Shown here piece after piece: positions 12,556 through 24,469 of a stretch of DNA of 64,000 nt. The DNA is from Xiphophorus maculatus (Eukaryota > Chordata > Actinopteri > Cyprinodontiformes > Poeciliidae). Where the stretch lies: assembly GCF_002775205.1 (NCBI RefSeq), contig NC_036447.1, positions 15,234,501-15,298,500 on the forward strand, read 5' to 3'. A program made the position numbers and the translations under genes. Below the pieces are notes generated by a model. That model was not told where the DNA came from. It did no database searches and saw nothing but the letters and a program-made list of their open reading frames with translations. Each line of letters opens with the position of its first letter. Within the stretch, counting starts at the first letter, position 1.

Positions 12556-15500
12556 ATGTCAGGGAAGCATTTCAAAGCTCAGGAAGTGAGCTGCTGCATC
12601 AAGTATTTCATTTTCGGATTCAACATCATATTCTGGGTGAGTCCCGTTTGCTGCCCAGACCCTCTCTCTAATGCACTGTGTCTCTCGCGGCTCTCTGAAT
12701 TGTGCAGACGAGCTGTTGGACAGAACAGGTTTTTATTCTCGCGCACTTGCTCCCTTTGTCACCTATCAGCACGCCTTCGCTTTTGTTTGGTTGCGGCCGC
12801 AATGATAATGTTTTTGCAGGGAAAAGTGCGACCTGTCAACACCTCTGGTCGTGCTGTGCAGCAGCGTGGAGCTCCCACGAAGGAAAACAAACACATCATG
12901 CAACACTTCGCCGTGGGCCTCCCGGGTTAAACACCACCTTACTCAGTGCTGTTAGGTTTGAAATCATACTGGTTTTATTAAGGTGTGTTGATCCGAAAGG
13001 GCATTTATTGACAAGGGAGATGAGAACTGGATTCAAAATGATAATATTTCCCCTTCAGATGAAACCTTTGGTTCTATCAAACGAGTGTCTATGTACAAAG
13101 CTTTCCTAAAAACTTAAATATGACAGTTTTCCAGCTGTAATTACTGTTTCTAATTATTTCATAAATATGAATTTGTTGAGTGTGTGCTGTCTTAAAGATA
13201 AAAATATGGCCTGCATTTGTCTTTTGCCTAAGAGATGACCTACTGCAGCTGTTACAACTGCAGATCTGTGAGAGATATTTCTACCAGCTATGCACATCTG
13301 CTTATTATATTTATTTTTTTTACCAATCTTCTTTGCAAAACAGCTCACGCTCAGTCAGAGTGGATGAAATCTCTGTGAACAGTTTTACAAGTTTTATAAA
13401 CCACAGATTCTCAATTGAATTTAAGGTCTGGACTTTGAGTAGGTCATTCTAACGTACTATGTGCTCTTAGACATAAACATTTGCATTGTGATTTTGGCTG
13501 TATGTTTAGGGGTGTAGTCATTCTGAATACAACTGCAACAATTCACAGTAGGCAAACAGACAATTTACAGTCTGTTTGTGAAATATTGCAATAGCCATGT
13601 TTTATGTATCATGCATCAGGCGATCAGGTCTGGCACCTGATTTACCGTTTTATTGGCTGAGATTCTAAAGCTCACAGAGAACAGTGATGCCATTTTTTAG
13701 TGATAGAAATAAGTCAATAAAATGCAGCTTAATGCAAATCATATCTATGTTTTTACTGTTCGACCTATCTTAACATTGTGTTAAGGCAGATGTGACCCGT
13801 TTCTTTTTCCAGAGCGTTTGTTGACCTAAATTCACACATTGGTCAAAAGGTGTCCAACAGACTTTACATTTAACTACAAATCCCACTCCAAGAAACATAA
13901 ATCCCCTAAAAATATTCACTTTGAAGTATAAAGAATTTTTTTTTTCCTAACAGGCAACATAACACTGTTTCAAATGAACTTATTTTGAGGTGGATTAATG
14001 AATCTAGACTAAACTCTTCATTAAATTGATCTGGGAATCTGCTGCTAATTTATAATGCTCCACCATCTGGGTATTCCTCTTTGGTTTTGCTCTTTTATAT
14101 TTTTTAGTATTTTTTTCAATCAAATTCAAAAATGCTTAATTAAACCTAAGTGGCAATTAAATAAATAATAATAATTTTAATAAATAAAATTGGTATCTGA
14201 AAAATCAGTAGCCAGGTCAGACCTAAATGAAAATCGAAATTCTGTATCAGCCAGGAAAAGCCTCATCGGTCCATCTTAATTTCAGATACTACATTGGGCA
14301 GTGCTGTAATGTTTTTTAAACACAGACTTGCAAAAATATGTTTGTTTGACTTACTATATGGAGAACTTTATGTTGAGAAAACAGATAAATAGCAGCTAGG
14401 TAAAGCCCTGGGACAGTGTGGTTTAGATGGAAGATTTAAATGTAATTTACACAAAGAGTCACTTCCAGCTAGCATCTCTTTTTTGAGGAGACCTGGCCAA
14501 GATGGCACACAATTATTATCACCATCCATGTTCTTGAACCTAAACAAAAATCATGCTAAGGCCTATAAAAACCCTTAAAACCTTGATAATTAATGTTGGC
14601 TTGACATGTTGATAACATCGTCTGTATATTTAGGCTCTCTTGGATAACATAAAACCAGACACAATGTAAACAAAGGAGCTTATCAGTGATTAACTCCACA
14701 TATGGTAAATGGCCTGCATTTCTACAGCACTTTATAAAGTCAGAGGACTCCAAAGCACTTTCAGACAATTAACTCATTCATACACACACTTTCACTCACA
14801 AATGGTAGCAAGCTCCATTATAGCCAAAACTTCCCTTGGGCAGACCGACAGAAATGACCACCATCAGCAGGCTGTCATCATCGCCCTCAACAATAAATAA
14901 TCATAATATGTCTTGAAGTTATTGAAAATAATCCATCCATCACCCATCCTTTCTTCGCCTTATCAGAAATCAGGTAAAAGAGGCAACAGGCCCAGGAAGG
15001 AGACCACTGCTATTGTAGTAGACAATAATTACCACTCAATGTTAAAACTTAATGCCATTAATGTGATAATATGCTTAATTACATGACATTACCATGAGAT
15101 ACATCTTAATACACCAAATCAGGTAAAAAATTCTCGGATCCAAATCCTTGAATTTCTGCACACTAGGCAGGAAGCTTTCCTAAACGCCCATCATAAAACA
15201 GTTTAAAGATGCTTCCTAACGTGGGAGCTTCCTGCTGATTCTGCAGACTGGGATGGGAAATATGTAGCCGTGGACCACAGCCAGAAAAAGTCTGTCTGTG
15301 TTCTCTTTCCGTGTGCTCCTGTGTGATGTCTACATGTTGTAGTCAACACTAAGTAACCCCTCTATTTTCCGGTCTCCCCTCTCTTTCAGTTCCTAGGAAT
15401 AGCCTTCCTTGGCATCGGCTTGTGGGCTTGGAGCGAAAAGGTGGGTGTGTTACATATTTAGGAGGCAGAAGTGGAAGTAGCTAATCATACAAGTCTTCAC

Positions 15501-16293
15501 ACTTGGCAACATCTGCAAATAATCAGGAGATTATTTTTCTTTAATTTCTCACTTGTATCTGAATGGCTGGGTGGAATGTAAAAGTGGCCTTACTGAGTAA
15601 GGAAGGAATGTCGTGTTTTCCTGTGAGACATCCTGAAGAACAATGAGAGGATTTGATCCGATTCATTTTGCAGACTGATTCATTGTGCTGTACTAATGTT
15701 ACAGTGGGACTCTGAGCGCTCAGCCATTTCCACACTTTATGCGAAGAACATTTATGAATGTACTATTAGTACATGTTCATAAAGAACATATTGTTGTCAT
15801 GTGAAGGAATTTGCCACTTTAAGTTAGCAAAGACCCAATATTGGACTCAATCAGTGGGTACTTTGTTTCTTACAGGCTGTGACAATTCTGCCTTCTTGCG
15901 TGGATCTATGAAAAACACCAAAAATATCATATGCTGACAAACAATTGTATTTTAAATCCAAAAAACTTGATTCCTTTGGAGTAGTCAGCTAAAAACTTGG
16001 TTAACAGAAGGACAACAAACTCATCTTTGCTGGGTTTGTTTCCTGTTTGCTAAAGACATTTAAACGTTGTTTATCTCTAAGTAGCTAATTTATCTGATAG
16101 TAAGTTTGCAATTTTATTAGCCTAATTGATAAATTTGTTTTTTCATTTTTTTTATTGAAACTGTTTCACATAACCTTAAAGATATTATTGCTATAATCTC
16201 CTCATTCACGATCATGATCCTCTGCTTCAGTGGAAGTTACATGTTATAAGTTTGGGAGAAAGTGTTGCCTTCAAACAGGCCAAAATTACAGCT

Positions 16294-16333
<40 letters not shown>

Positions 16334-19300
16334 CATTTATTGTCATTGAACAGAATTCAACGAAATTTCCATTGCAGCTCCCGTGCAAAAGGTCAAATAT
16401 ATACAGTATAAATAAGCAAACACACAATAATAATAATAACAATATATACAACTAAATTAACTAAAGGCACTCAACCACACCAAAGAAGTAGCAGCAGGTC
16501 CAATTATGGCAAAGTACAGATAATGTGACAGTGCAAAGTGCAGAACAATATGGCCGTGTGGGGGTGGGGGGTATGTATGTGTGACTGCGAGGTTATGATA
16601 TGTGTGGGAGGGGGGGACGGCAGGGAGTAATGGCTCTGACGGCTGTGGGGAAGAAACTGTTTCTCAGTCTATTTGTTGTAGTCCGTATATTCCTGTACCG
16701 TTTGCCTGATGGCAGCGGCACAAACAGTCTGTGGCCTGGGTGGCTGGGATCCATGGCTATGGATCCAGCTCTCTTCTTGACCCGGTCTGTGTAAATGGAG
16801 TCCAGGTCTGGGAGGGGGCATCCCACAATGCCTTGTGCTGTTCTCACCACCCGTGTCAGTTGTTTCCTCTCCAGTGCTGTGCAGCTACCATACCACACAT
16901 TCATGTTGAGGCAGAGGATGCTCTCGATCATCGCCCTGTAAAAGTTCACGAGCAGCCGTGAGGAAAGTCCAGCCCGTCTCAGTTTCCTGAGGAAGAAGAG
17001 CCTTTGTTGTGCTTTCTACACCAGGTGGGAGGTGTTTGTGTTCCAGGAGAGGTCAGATGTGATGTGGAGGCCCAGGAACTTGATGTTGTCCACACGTTCC
17101 ACCACTTCTCCATCTATGAGAAGGGGAGTGTGATCCGTCCTCCTGGACCTTCTGTAATCCACAATGACCTCCTTGGTCTTCCCTGTGTTCAGCACCAAGT
17201 TGTTGGCTGAACACCACTGAGTGAGCTGCAGAATCTCCTCTCTGTAGTGGGTCTCGTTGTTGTCTGAAATGAGACCCACTACTGTTGTGTCGTCCGCGTA
17301 CTTCACGACTGTGTTGGTGGGGTGGATGGCCACGCAGTCGTGTGTAAACAGGGTGAAGAGAGCTGGGCTGAGCACACAGCCCTGCGGCGTGCCTGTGTTG
17401 AGGACCAGTGGGGACGATGTTGAGCCACTTATTCTCACCACCTGAGGCCTGTTGGTGAGGAAGTCTCTGATCCAGTGGCACAGTGAAGCGGGCAGCCCCA
17501 CCTCGAGTAGCTTCAGCACCAGCTTGTCTGGGATGACGGTATTAAATGCTGAGCTGAAGTCTACAAATAGCATCCTGACGTAGGTGTTGGGATGCTGCAG
17601 ATGGGTCAGGGCTGTGTGCAGAGTGATGGAGACAGCATCCTCTGTTGACCGGTTCGCTCTGTAGGCGAACTGAAGGCTGTCCAGGTTTGCGGGGATGAAG
17701 TCTCTGATGTACCTCAGAAGAATCCTCTCAAAGCACTTCATGATCACCGGGGTCAGAGCGACGGGCCGGTAATCGTTCAGGCTGGTGATGGACCTCTTCT
17801 TCGGTACAGGGATGATGGTGGAAGACTTGAGGCACTCAGGAACCATGGCGAGCTGCAGGGACAGATTGAAAATGTCCAGAAACACTCCTGCCAGCTGGTC
17901 GGCGCAGGTTTTCAGCGTCTGGCCTGACACCTTGTCCGGTCCTGGAGCTTTGTGGGTGTTGATCCTCCTCAGGGTGGACGTCACCTGATGCTTCTGCAGG
18001 ACGAGAGGCTGGTGCTGCTCTTCCAGTGAATCTCTAATGCTCATGAAGTTGTCCTTCCTCCCCAGGGTGTTCTCTCCAACATCTCATCCATCACTGACCT
18101 GGGGGGTTTTGACCCGGTGTGGCTCTTTCTCGTGGTTGGGGGTGTGATGTTCATCCTCGGTTTCGCTGGCTGCATTGGAGCGCTCCGGGAGAACTCATTT
18201 CTTCTCAAGTTTGTATGTTGCCTCCAGGCTTGTTCGGAGATTTCGTTCCACTTTTACTTTCCGCTTATCTTGATGTTAAAGTGGTGACTGTTTTTGTATT
18301 TTAGTTCTCAGTGTTCCTGGGTATCATCTTCTTCCTGGAGCTGACCGCAGGAGTTTTGGCCTTCGTTTTCAAGGACTGGATAAAGAATCAGCTTAACTTT
18401 TTCATTAACAACAACATTCGAGCTTACAGGGATGACATTGATCTTCAAAACCTGATTGACTTCACACAGGAATATGTGAGCACTAGCTTTTTTCAATCCC
18501 TTCTCTGATTTCTCCCCGGTACTATTTGACCCCGTATTGATCAGCGATGTGGGACTTTTTGACATTCATCTCAAGCTTTGTTTACATCTCTCTGATCTTG
18601 CAGTGGGAGTGCTGTGGAGCTTTTGGAGCTGATGACTGGAATTTGAACATTTACTTCAACTGCACCGACTCCAACCCGAGCCGTGAGAAATGTGGAGTGC
18701 CCTTTTCCTGTTGCACCAAAGATCCAGCTGTATGTATTTTTTATAAGCATTCCTTAGTCTCACTAGTAACACATAGCAATGAGCACAGTATGTTGATTCT
18801 TCTCTTAAGAGTTTAAATGAAGTAGGAAACATGGTCAGTAGTGGAGACCATGTTGTAAAAGTTTTCCAGATGACAGAAAGCTGCCTGACGATGTCAGCTG
18901 TGATGGCGATCTTCCAAAAGGAAGTTAAAGCATCAATGTTTATTTCCCTCAGACTCAGCATACAGGAAAGTCTGAAAGAAGAAGGGAGGAGACCTTTACC
19001 AAGGATTTTTTTTTTTTAGTTTGTTTTCATTTGGACAGAAAAACACACTCCTACAGCTGCTCAGTAAGCACAGCCTTGACAGCAAAAATATTGCAGCAAA
19101 GCACTCTTTTTAATGAAAGCGGCTGCAGGACCTGCTGTCCCGGCAAGGCGGTGCTTTAGAAAAGCATCATGGACATATTCAGCAATAAGTTTCCTGGAGT
19201 GATACTCGGACTGACGGCTAGACTCAATCATTTTTAGTGATATAATTTATGCATTTGAAACATGTGTTTTGATTCATATTTCTGTCACATTTTGCTAAAA

Positions 19301-21625
19301 TGAGCTTTGCTTGTTCTAATGGTTTTGATAAAACTGTGATGGTAAGAAAAGGGCTACTACAGATCATGCTTTAGCTCCACTGGAAACAAGTTGTTAAATC
19401 ATTCAGAAGGCGAGTTTGAAGGATGCAGGGACAACTAGCAACAATGTGGAAAATTGCAGGTCACTGAATTACAGTTGTTACTTACAACTAACAACTGTAT
19501 TGGACCCAAGAAAACACACCTTGAAGTTACTGTCTTGTGCTATTACTATAAGGCAGAACTGTAACTTCTCAAAATGCTGACAGAAATTGCTTGCAAAAAT
19601 ATCAATCAAAATATTTTCTTTCTTTGCTAATAAAAACACAATTCTAAACATAATTCAACACTTGAGTTCACAAGATGTTAAAGTCTGAATGAATAAGTCA
19701 TGTTGTAATTCTTATTTATTTTTACCTCTAAATGGATAGTCTCAAATTGACATTTTAATACCATGAACTATTTAAGGTTACATGCTTATGGCCAAGTCAT
19801 GTTTTTTGTGAATAACCTGTAGGTTGCATCGTTCACATTTTTAGAGTGTAAAAGCTTGGATTTTACTGACTTGAAACTGTTAAAAACTTCTGAAAAGCTC
19901 AAATAGTTTTTATCCATATCAGTTGTAAGGAGAGAAATATGCAAGTAAATTTAACATTTTAAAGTTTCTCTCTTTTTTTAATAATCAAAGCTTTAAATTG
20001 GTAGCACAAATGATATCCTTTTAACAACAGCCTAAATAAGTGCTGGAGAGCTTAATAACAACTGATTGGATGCCTATAAACTTTAAAAGAAGGATATTTA
20101 CAGTTATTGTTTTTGTGTTTTTTTCCCCCCACCTGAATTGACTCACTTTTTTATATAATAATAAATCCAAATTTCATAAGAATAATCGTTTAAACGTGCA
20201 TTTTCCCGAAATCAATTTGTTTTCTCTATTTCCTTTCAAATTGCAGCAGTATGATTAATTCAATTAAATTGTAAACCATTTCCTTTTTTCACAGGAGGAC
20301 GTCATTAACACTCAGTGTGGATATGACATCCGTGCAAAGTCGGTGAGTTGTAAACACAAACTCTGAACTACAGGCAAGTCCAAATTGTCCATGGCTGTAA
20401 TATTATGGTTTGGGAGTGAATCTGGTAAAAACAACTGCGGAGGGAGCTAAAGCTCATCATCCATCAGGTGGAAGCACGGTTAGCCATTACAGGGACGGTT
20501 TCATTGCTCTAATGCCAAAAAATATGTATTTCACTGATTATTTCAAAGAGTATAAAAGTCTAATGGGCCATTTTTTTATTAAAAGGAAATTAAAAAAGGT
20601 AATTACATTTTAAAACAAAATGATACTCTTTTTACTTGTTTCATTGTCTTTGGTGGCCGCCTCTCTCATTTCCTATCAGACCTTCTTGATCAAATGAAAA
20701 TGTATTTGAAATCTAAATCCTCCAAGCTTATAATTTTGTTCTTAACTGTAGAAACTAAAGTGAGATATTCATAAAGAAAGCTCTTGTGGCAATAAAAGTG
20801 TAAAGGGCAGAGTGTGAACGGCTCTCAGTTCTTTGGCCCCAGGCGGCGTGAGCTCATCGGCAGCTCCACCCTGGTCACAATAATCCTCTTTCATTTCGCT
20901 TCCAAACTCCTCCGTCTTCAAAATGAAGCAGCTGGCTCTCCATCAGTACTCAGGGCGGCGTGTGGTATTACTCACACGGCAGCAATGCAATGCAAATTGA
21001 GCCTCACGCCCCCTCCCCCCGTCATTAGCTTTGGCTGTTCTCCATAGCAGCAAAATGTAAGGAGAAGGCTCTGTTTGCTTTCCTGGCCCTGCATTTGAGC
21101 TGCAGTGGGGCAGTTTTAACAAGACTCAGAACAGGAAAACAGTGAGCTGAGTTATTGTTAACAAGTGGGGAATATTAGAGGGATTTCATTCAGAAGGAGA
21201 CCAAGAGATCAAAATACAGCCATGTGCTCCCATCAAAGGTAACCATGACGTTAAGGATTACCAAAGAACATGCAGACCCAACAGTATTTCTGCATGAAAT
21301 AAGAATAAAAATAATTCATGGTTTAACTTATGAATGTGTGTGTTTTCTTAGGACTCAGAGCAGAGAAACTTCATTTACATCAAAGGCTGCGTCCCACAGT
21401 TTGAGAGGTGGCTTCAAGACAACCTGACCGTGGTGGCGGGCATCTTCATCGGAATTGCATTACTGCAGGTGGGGAAGTGTGTGAAAAAACCCATCTTACA
21501 TCTGATGTGTTCCTGTCTCTAATATCATCCTAATCTGGTCTGTTTGTGTCTGTTCTTAGATATTTGGGATCTGTTTGGCACAGAATCTTGTGAGCGACAT
21601 TGAAGCTGTGAGAGAAAGCTGGTAA
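12556..21625 (+). CDS. tspan5: Tetraspanin-5 (tspan5), complete
   Basis: Four-pass membrane scaffold of the TspanC8 group, which bind ADAM10 and control its exit from the ER and its substrate choice. Eight exons, all phase 0: 12556-12636, 15390-15440, 18066-18212, 18305-18475, 18604-18729, 20295-20342, 21352-21468, 21560-21625 (TAA). They join to 268 residues, the same length as human TSPAN5. The start MSGKH matches the family; an in-frame ATG three bases upstream (12553) is an alternative. Four hydrophobic segments are visible, with the large extracellular loop between TM3 and TM4. That loop carries the CCG motif ([13 protein letters not shown]), FNC, VPFSCC, QCGYD and KGC: eight cysteines, diagnostic of TspanC8. 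[14 protein letters not shown] and the C-terminal [12 protein letters not shown] favour TSPAN5 over TSPAN14/17. An L2 retrotransposon sits in antisense within intron 2. The stop codon overlaps a strong splice donor. Confidence 0.95.
13300..13560 (-). mobile_element. Tc1-like transposon fragment in tspan5 intron 1
   Basis: Segment resembling the C-terminal coding part of a common teleost Tc1 element, read on the minus strand. It includes the block TTTGCAAAACAGCTCACGCTC, which corresponds to the ..[11 protein letters not shown].. region seen in clearer form at 37.8-38.0 kb. It then reads GGTCTGGACTTTGAGTAGG and GGCTGTATGTTTAGGGG. No complete frame; both ends undefined. Confidence 0.65.
14704..15010. 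repeat. Dispersed teleost repeat fragments in tspan5 intron 1
   Basis: Two adjacent motifs of common fish interspersed repeats: GGTAAATGGCCTGCATTTC with AAAGCACTTT (14703-14762), and ATCCATCCATCACCC followed by a CTTATCAGAAATCAGG stretch (about 14935-14975). The latter resembles the 3' tail of RTE-type LINEs. Family assignment is from memory; boundaries approximate. Confidence 0.45.
16297..16333. repeat. (GATA)n microsatellite at LINE 3' end
   Basis: About nine GATA units. On the minus strand this is a (CTAT)n tail directly following CAATGACAATAAATG, that is, the 3' tail of the antisense L2 element. Confidence 0.9.
16334..18050 (-). mobile_element. 5'-truncated L2-type LINE with reverse transcriptase
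   Basis: Antisense insertion in tspan5 intron 2. The minus-strand frame 18044-17016 (342 residues) is the reverse transcriptase of a jockey/L2-clade non-LTR element. It shows KAPGPDKVS (residues 32-40), motif [10 protein letters not shown] (160-168), [10 protein letters not shown] (218-227) and the catalytic YADD (249-252). A single in-frame TAG at 17013-17015 interrupts it, and the same frame resumes to 16593 ([18 protein letters not shown].., C-terminal domain). There is no other stop between 18044 and 16593, so the copy is fairly young. The endonuclease domain is absent (5' truncation). The 3' end has the teleost L2-like ..CGTTGAATTCTGTTCAATG tail and (CTAT)n. The 5' boundary lies somewhere in 18045-18061, within about 20 bp of tspan5 exon 3. 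Exact clade (L2 versus CR1/Rex1) is inferred from motif style. Confidence 0.88.
18730..20294 (+). other. tspan5 intron 5
   Basis: 1.6-kb AT-rich intron between the exon ending FSCCTKDPA and the exon starting [11 protein letters not shown]. Nothing recognisable in it. Confidence 0.6.
20800..21070. promoter_or_regulatory. GC-richer intronic block, candidate enhancer
   Basis: Within tspan5 intron 6, about 270 bp of distinctly higher GC content and complexity than its surroundings. It contains a perfect octamer ATGCAAAT near 20991. The appearance suggests a conserved non-coding element, but conservation cannot be tested here. Confidence 0.25.
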
Positions 21626-24180
21626 GTGACAATAGTTCATTACAAAAAAGTGGGATGTGAGTTTCAGCCGCAGGACTCTGAGCTGCCTGGACAAATTGTT
21701 CCATAGCGCTCCTTAATTATTGGCACCCTTGGAGAAAATATTCCTTAAAGTTAACCTCAACTTTGGTGATATTATCATCCTTCACATTGTTCTTGGTGAC
21801 ACGATGAACATTGTTTCCCATCAAGCTTTGCTGGTCACAGCTCCAGCTGTTTTTAACTTATTTAGGCACAGATCATGGCATGTACATCATATGCTTCTCA
21901 TTCACGCAGCTTAAACGTCTTGAATGCTTTATTGGCACGTTCTCTTGACTTTCCCATCACGATTTTGAAGAGTGGATGAAAGAACGGGCCAGCTGTTTCA
22001 CACCAAACATACTTACTGGGTTTGTGCAAGGTCTCAAAAAGTCATAAAAAATAATCCTCTTAATTATAGACCTTAGCCAGCCTTAAACAGGACCAGATTT
22101 TCACCAGGTCTTAACTTACTTTGCGTTGACAAAACTACAAATGCCACGAAGAAAGAGGATCAGTAAGGCCACTTGGAAAGAGTTTGTCTCCAGACAGCAC
22201 ACTGTCTTAAATTTGTATGTTTACATTAATAAAATCAAACATTTGTGCTGCATTAAATAAGGTCTATATGTATGTGTTTTAGAAGAAAAAATCAGGAAGG
22301 GTTTTTAGCTTTGTAATTATGTATTACTTTGTGCTGTTCTATTATTTGCAAACCTAAGGAGGCATTGTTCTTTTCACTCTGGCTTCTGTTTGTGTGCAGT
22401 CTGTTCACCTAAGACCTACACACAGTGGCAGGAGGGATGCATCAGGTAAACACAGAGAGATTAAATCTCTCTGCTTTCATTGTATTCGCTTCATTTTTCC
22501 CTTTCCGCCCTACGTGTTTGGACTGACATTTTCGTTTCGTCTTTTCTCTGCAGGACTGAAGTTTGGACACCATCAGCCAAGATTCCACCAGTCTCATGTA
22601 AATAGTTAATTACAAACTGATACGAATCGTTTTAAATGCTATTTCTGAAATCTGTTCAGAGCTCTGATGCAGAGCACCATAAACCGTCTAATTCATCCCC
22701 ATACAAGCGGCTCTAAAAGTAAAAAGATTGCATGGAGGAGCTGAGGAGGGAGGTGATTTGTGCACAAGGAACTAAAGTGAGATTGAAAAATGAGTTTTTA
22801 CAGCTGCAGCTTGTAGCTGCTGCATGGAAGGATTGTGCGCAAAGATGAAAGAAGTTCTGGAAATGCACCGCATGCCGTTTGCCTTCTGATGGATCACTGG
22901 CTTGCCCAAATGTATTTGATTTAGTATTTCACAGTGTTTATTGAATCATTACACTTGACTTGGCTGGTCAGCACTTTGCTCAGCGTTTAATGGACTCTGC
23001 TCTAAGCTACTGTGACTTTAGCGAAGCGTTTTCTGTGGGATTACAGCGTCATGTCACCGATTAGCGTAAAGTTTAAAAAGCTCAATAGTGACAGAAAAGG
23101 TCCAAATGCATGGATGCAGTGTGTAACCCAAATTCAGCTTGAAGCACTTTAATCATCATGAAACAGTGATGAAGTTAATTTCAGCGTTTTGGTTTTGTTC
23201 CTCTTTTCTTAATTGGGAAAGAACAACTGGAGACATTTGTGAGTTTTATTTTCTTTCATTTTTATTACGAATCACTTATTTCCACTGATGAAATCAAGCT
23301 AATTGTGATAGAGATGTTGGCTTATTACTGCTCCTTTGATATCGCCTGCTTCAGCCGGATGTTTTTAAAGTAATTTCTCAAGTGCCATAATTAACTGCAT
23401 GCTGATTCCCTTCTCCCCTTTAACAGCATGTAGATGCGATTTACAGCCGGCTCATAAAACTCTCCAGCTTTTCCACCAGCAGTTTTGGTTGAGGAGAATA
23501 TTGAAATCAGTCTGTGCCGGGATACAGTTGTTTCTGTGTTTGCATGTAAAAAGTCCTGTCATGCTCCAGCAGCGGGTTTATTGGAAATCTTCCCTCTGCT
23601 TTGAAATGATTTGCATCATAATGGGCTGAACTGAAACATTGTGGGACAAAACTGTCATTTCGAAACATTTGTTTCCTCAGTTCACTGGATTTCATGTAGA
23701 TACTTTAATAAACCAGAAATGGTTTTTAAAAATATAGATTTTTTTCTTTTCAATAGAAGCTTCTGATTGTCTGTGTTTGCTAATCACATTATTTCTCACC
23801 ATCTAGTGCCATATTTGTGATCTCTGCTCAGAATCTGTTTTTATTTTTTGTTTGTTTTCTATGTTAGTTCTTGTAAATATCAAACGTCTTCTTGGAAAAC
23901 AAATAAATACTTCCTCATTCAACTCTAAGATGTTGACGGAAGTAAAATTGCTAAGATTCTTAATTTTGGCTGTAAAATTCTGTATTTTGACTTGAATACA
24001 AAAATAAAATTTCTGATGTATGTTTCTCATAATAATAGTTATTACCCTTTAAGGGTTAGACGGTTCCTTTCATAAATGTCATTTGAAAGATGGTGCATTT
24101 TCTATTCCCAGTGACTTTACATTGTAAAATATGTAAATGTTTGCAAGCATCTGAATAAATGTCACCTTGTACGTTTTCTG
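21626..24180 (+). other. Probable tspan5 3' UTR
   Basis: Non-coding sequence from the tspan5 stop to a polyadenylation signal at 24154-24159. It may contain optional 3' exons: an acceptor ending at 22399, a donor at 22446, and an acceptor ending at 22553. The stretch 21700-22270 includes text typical of Tc1 terminal regions (TTATTGGCACCCTTGG), so part of it may be transposon-derived. Confidence 0.45.
24154..24159 (+). terminator. Candidate tspan5 polyadenylation signal
   Basis: AATAAA followed by GTCACCTTGTACGTTTTCTG and a T/G-rich stretch (GTTTTGTTGAGATTTTGTG). Other AATAAA hexamers occur at about 23707 and 24003; this one has the best downstream element. Confidence 0.4.
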
Positions 24181-24469
24181 GGTTTAGTTTTGTTGAGATT
24201 TTGTGTTAGTGAGGAGGACGGGAATGCAGACAGGAAGCTGGAAAAGAACAGTTTTTAAATCCTTTTGACCAAAACAATACCAAGAGCAAAACAGGATACC
24301 TAAAAACTAAACCAAAACATGGCATGAGATTAGGCCAAGCCAACTGGGATAAATTTGGATTGCACACAGCAATATAAAGTAGTACAGTGGAAGAAAAGGA
24401 CACATCATTTTTACTAGCTTTACAATTACTGATATTTTTGTATACCTTTAATTTTTGCAAAATTGCTCC

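Noticed and set aside
12451-13109. Plus-strand frames of 159 and 135 codons over tspan5 exon 1
   Set aside because: They read through the exon 1 donor in the wrong frame; the true exon is 12556-12636 in the MSGKH frame.
17053-17481. 142-codon minus-strand frame inside the L2 element
   Set aside because: Alternate-frame shadow of the reverse-transcriptase frame.
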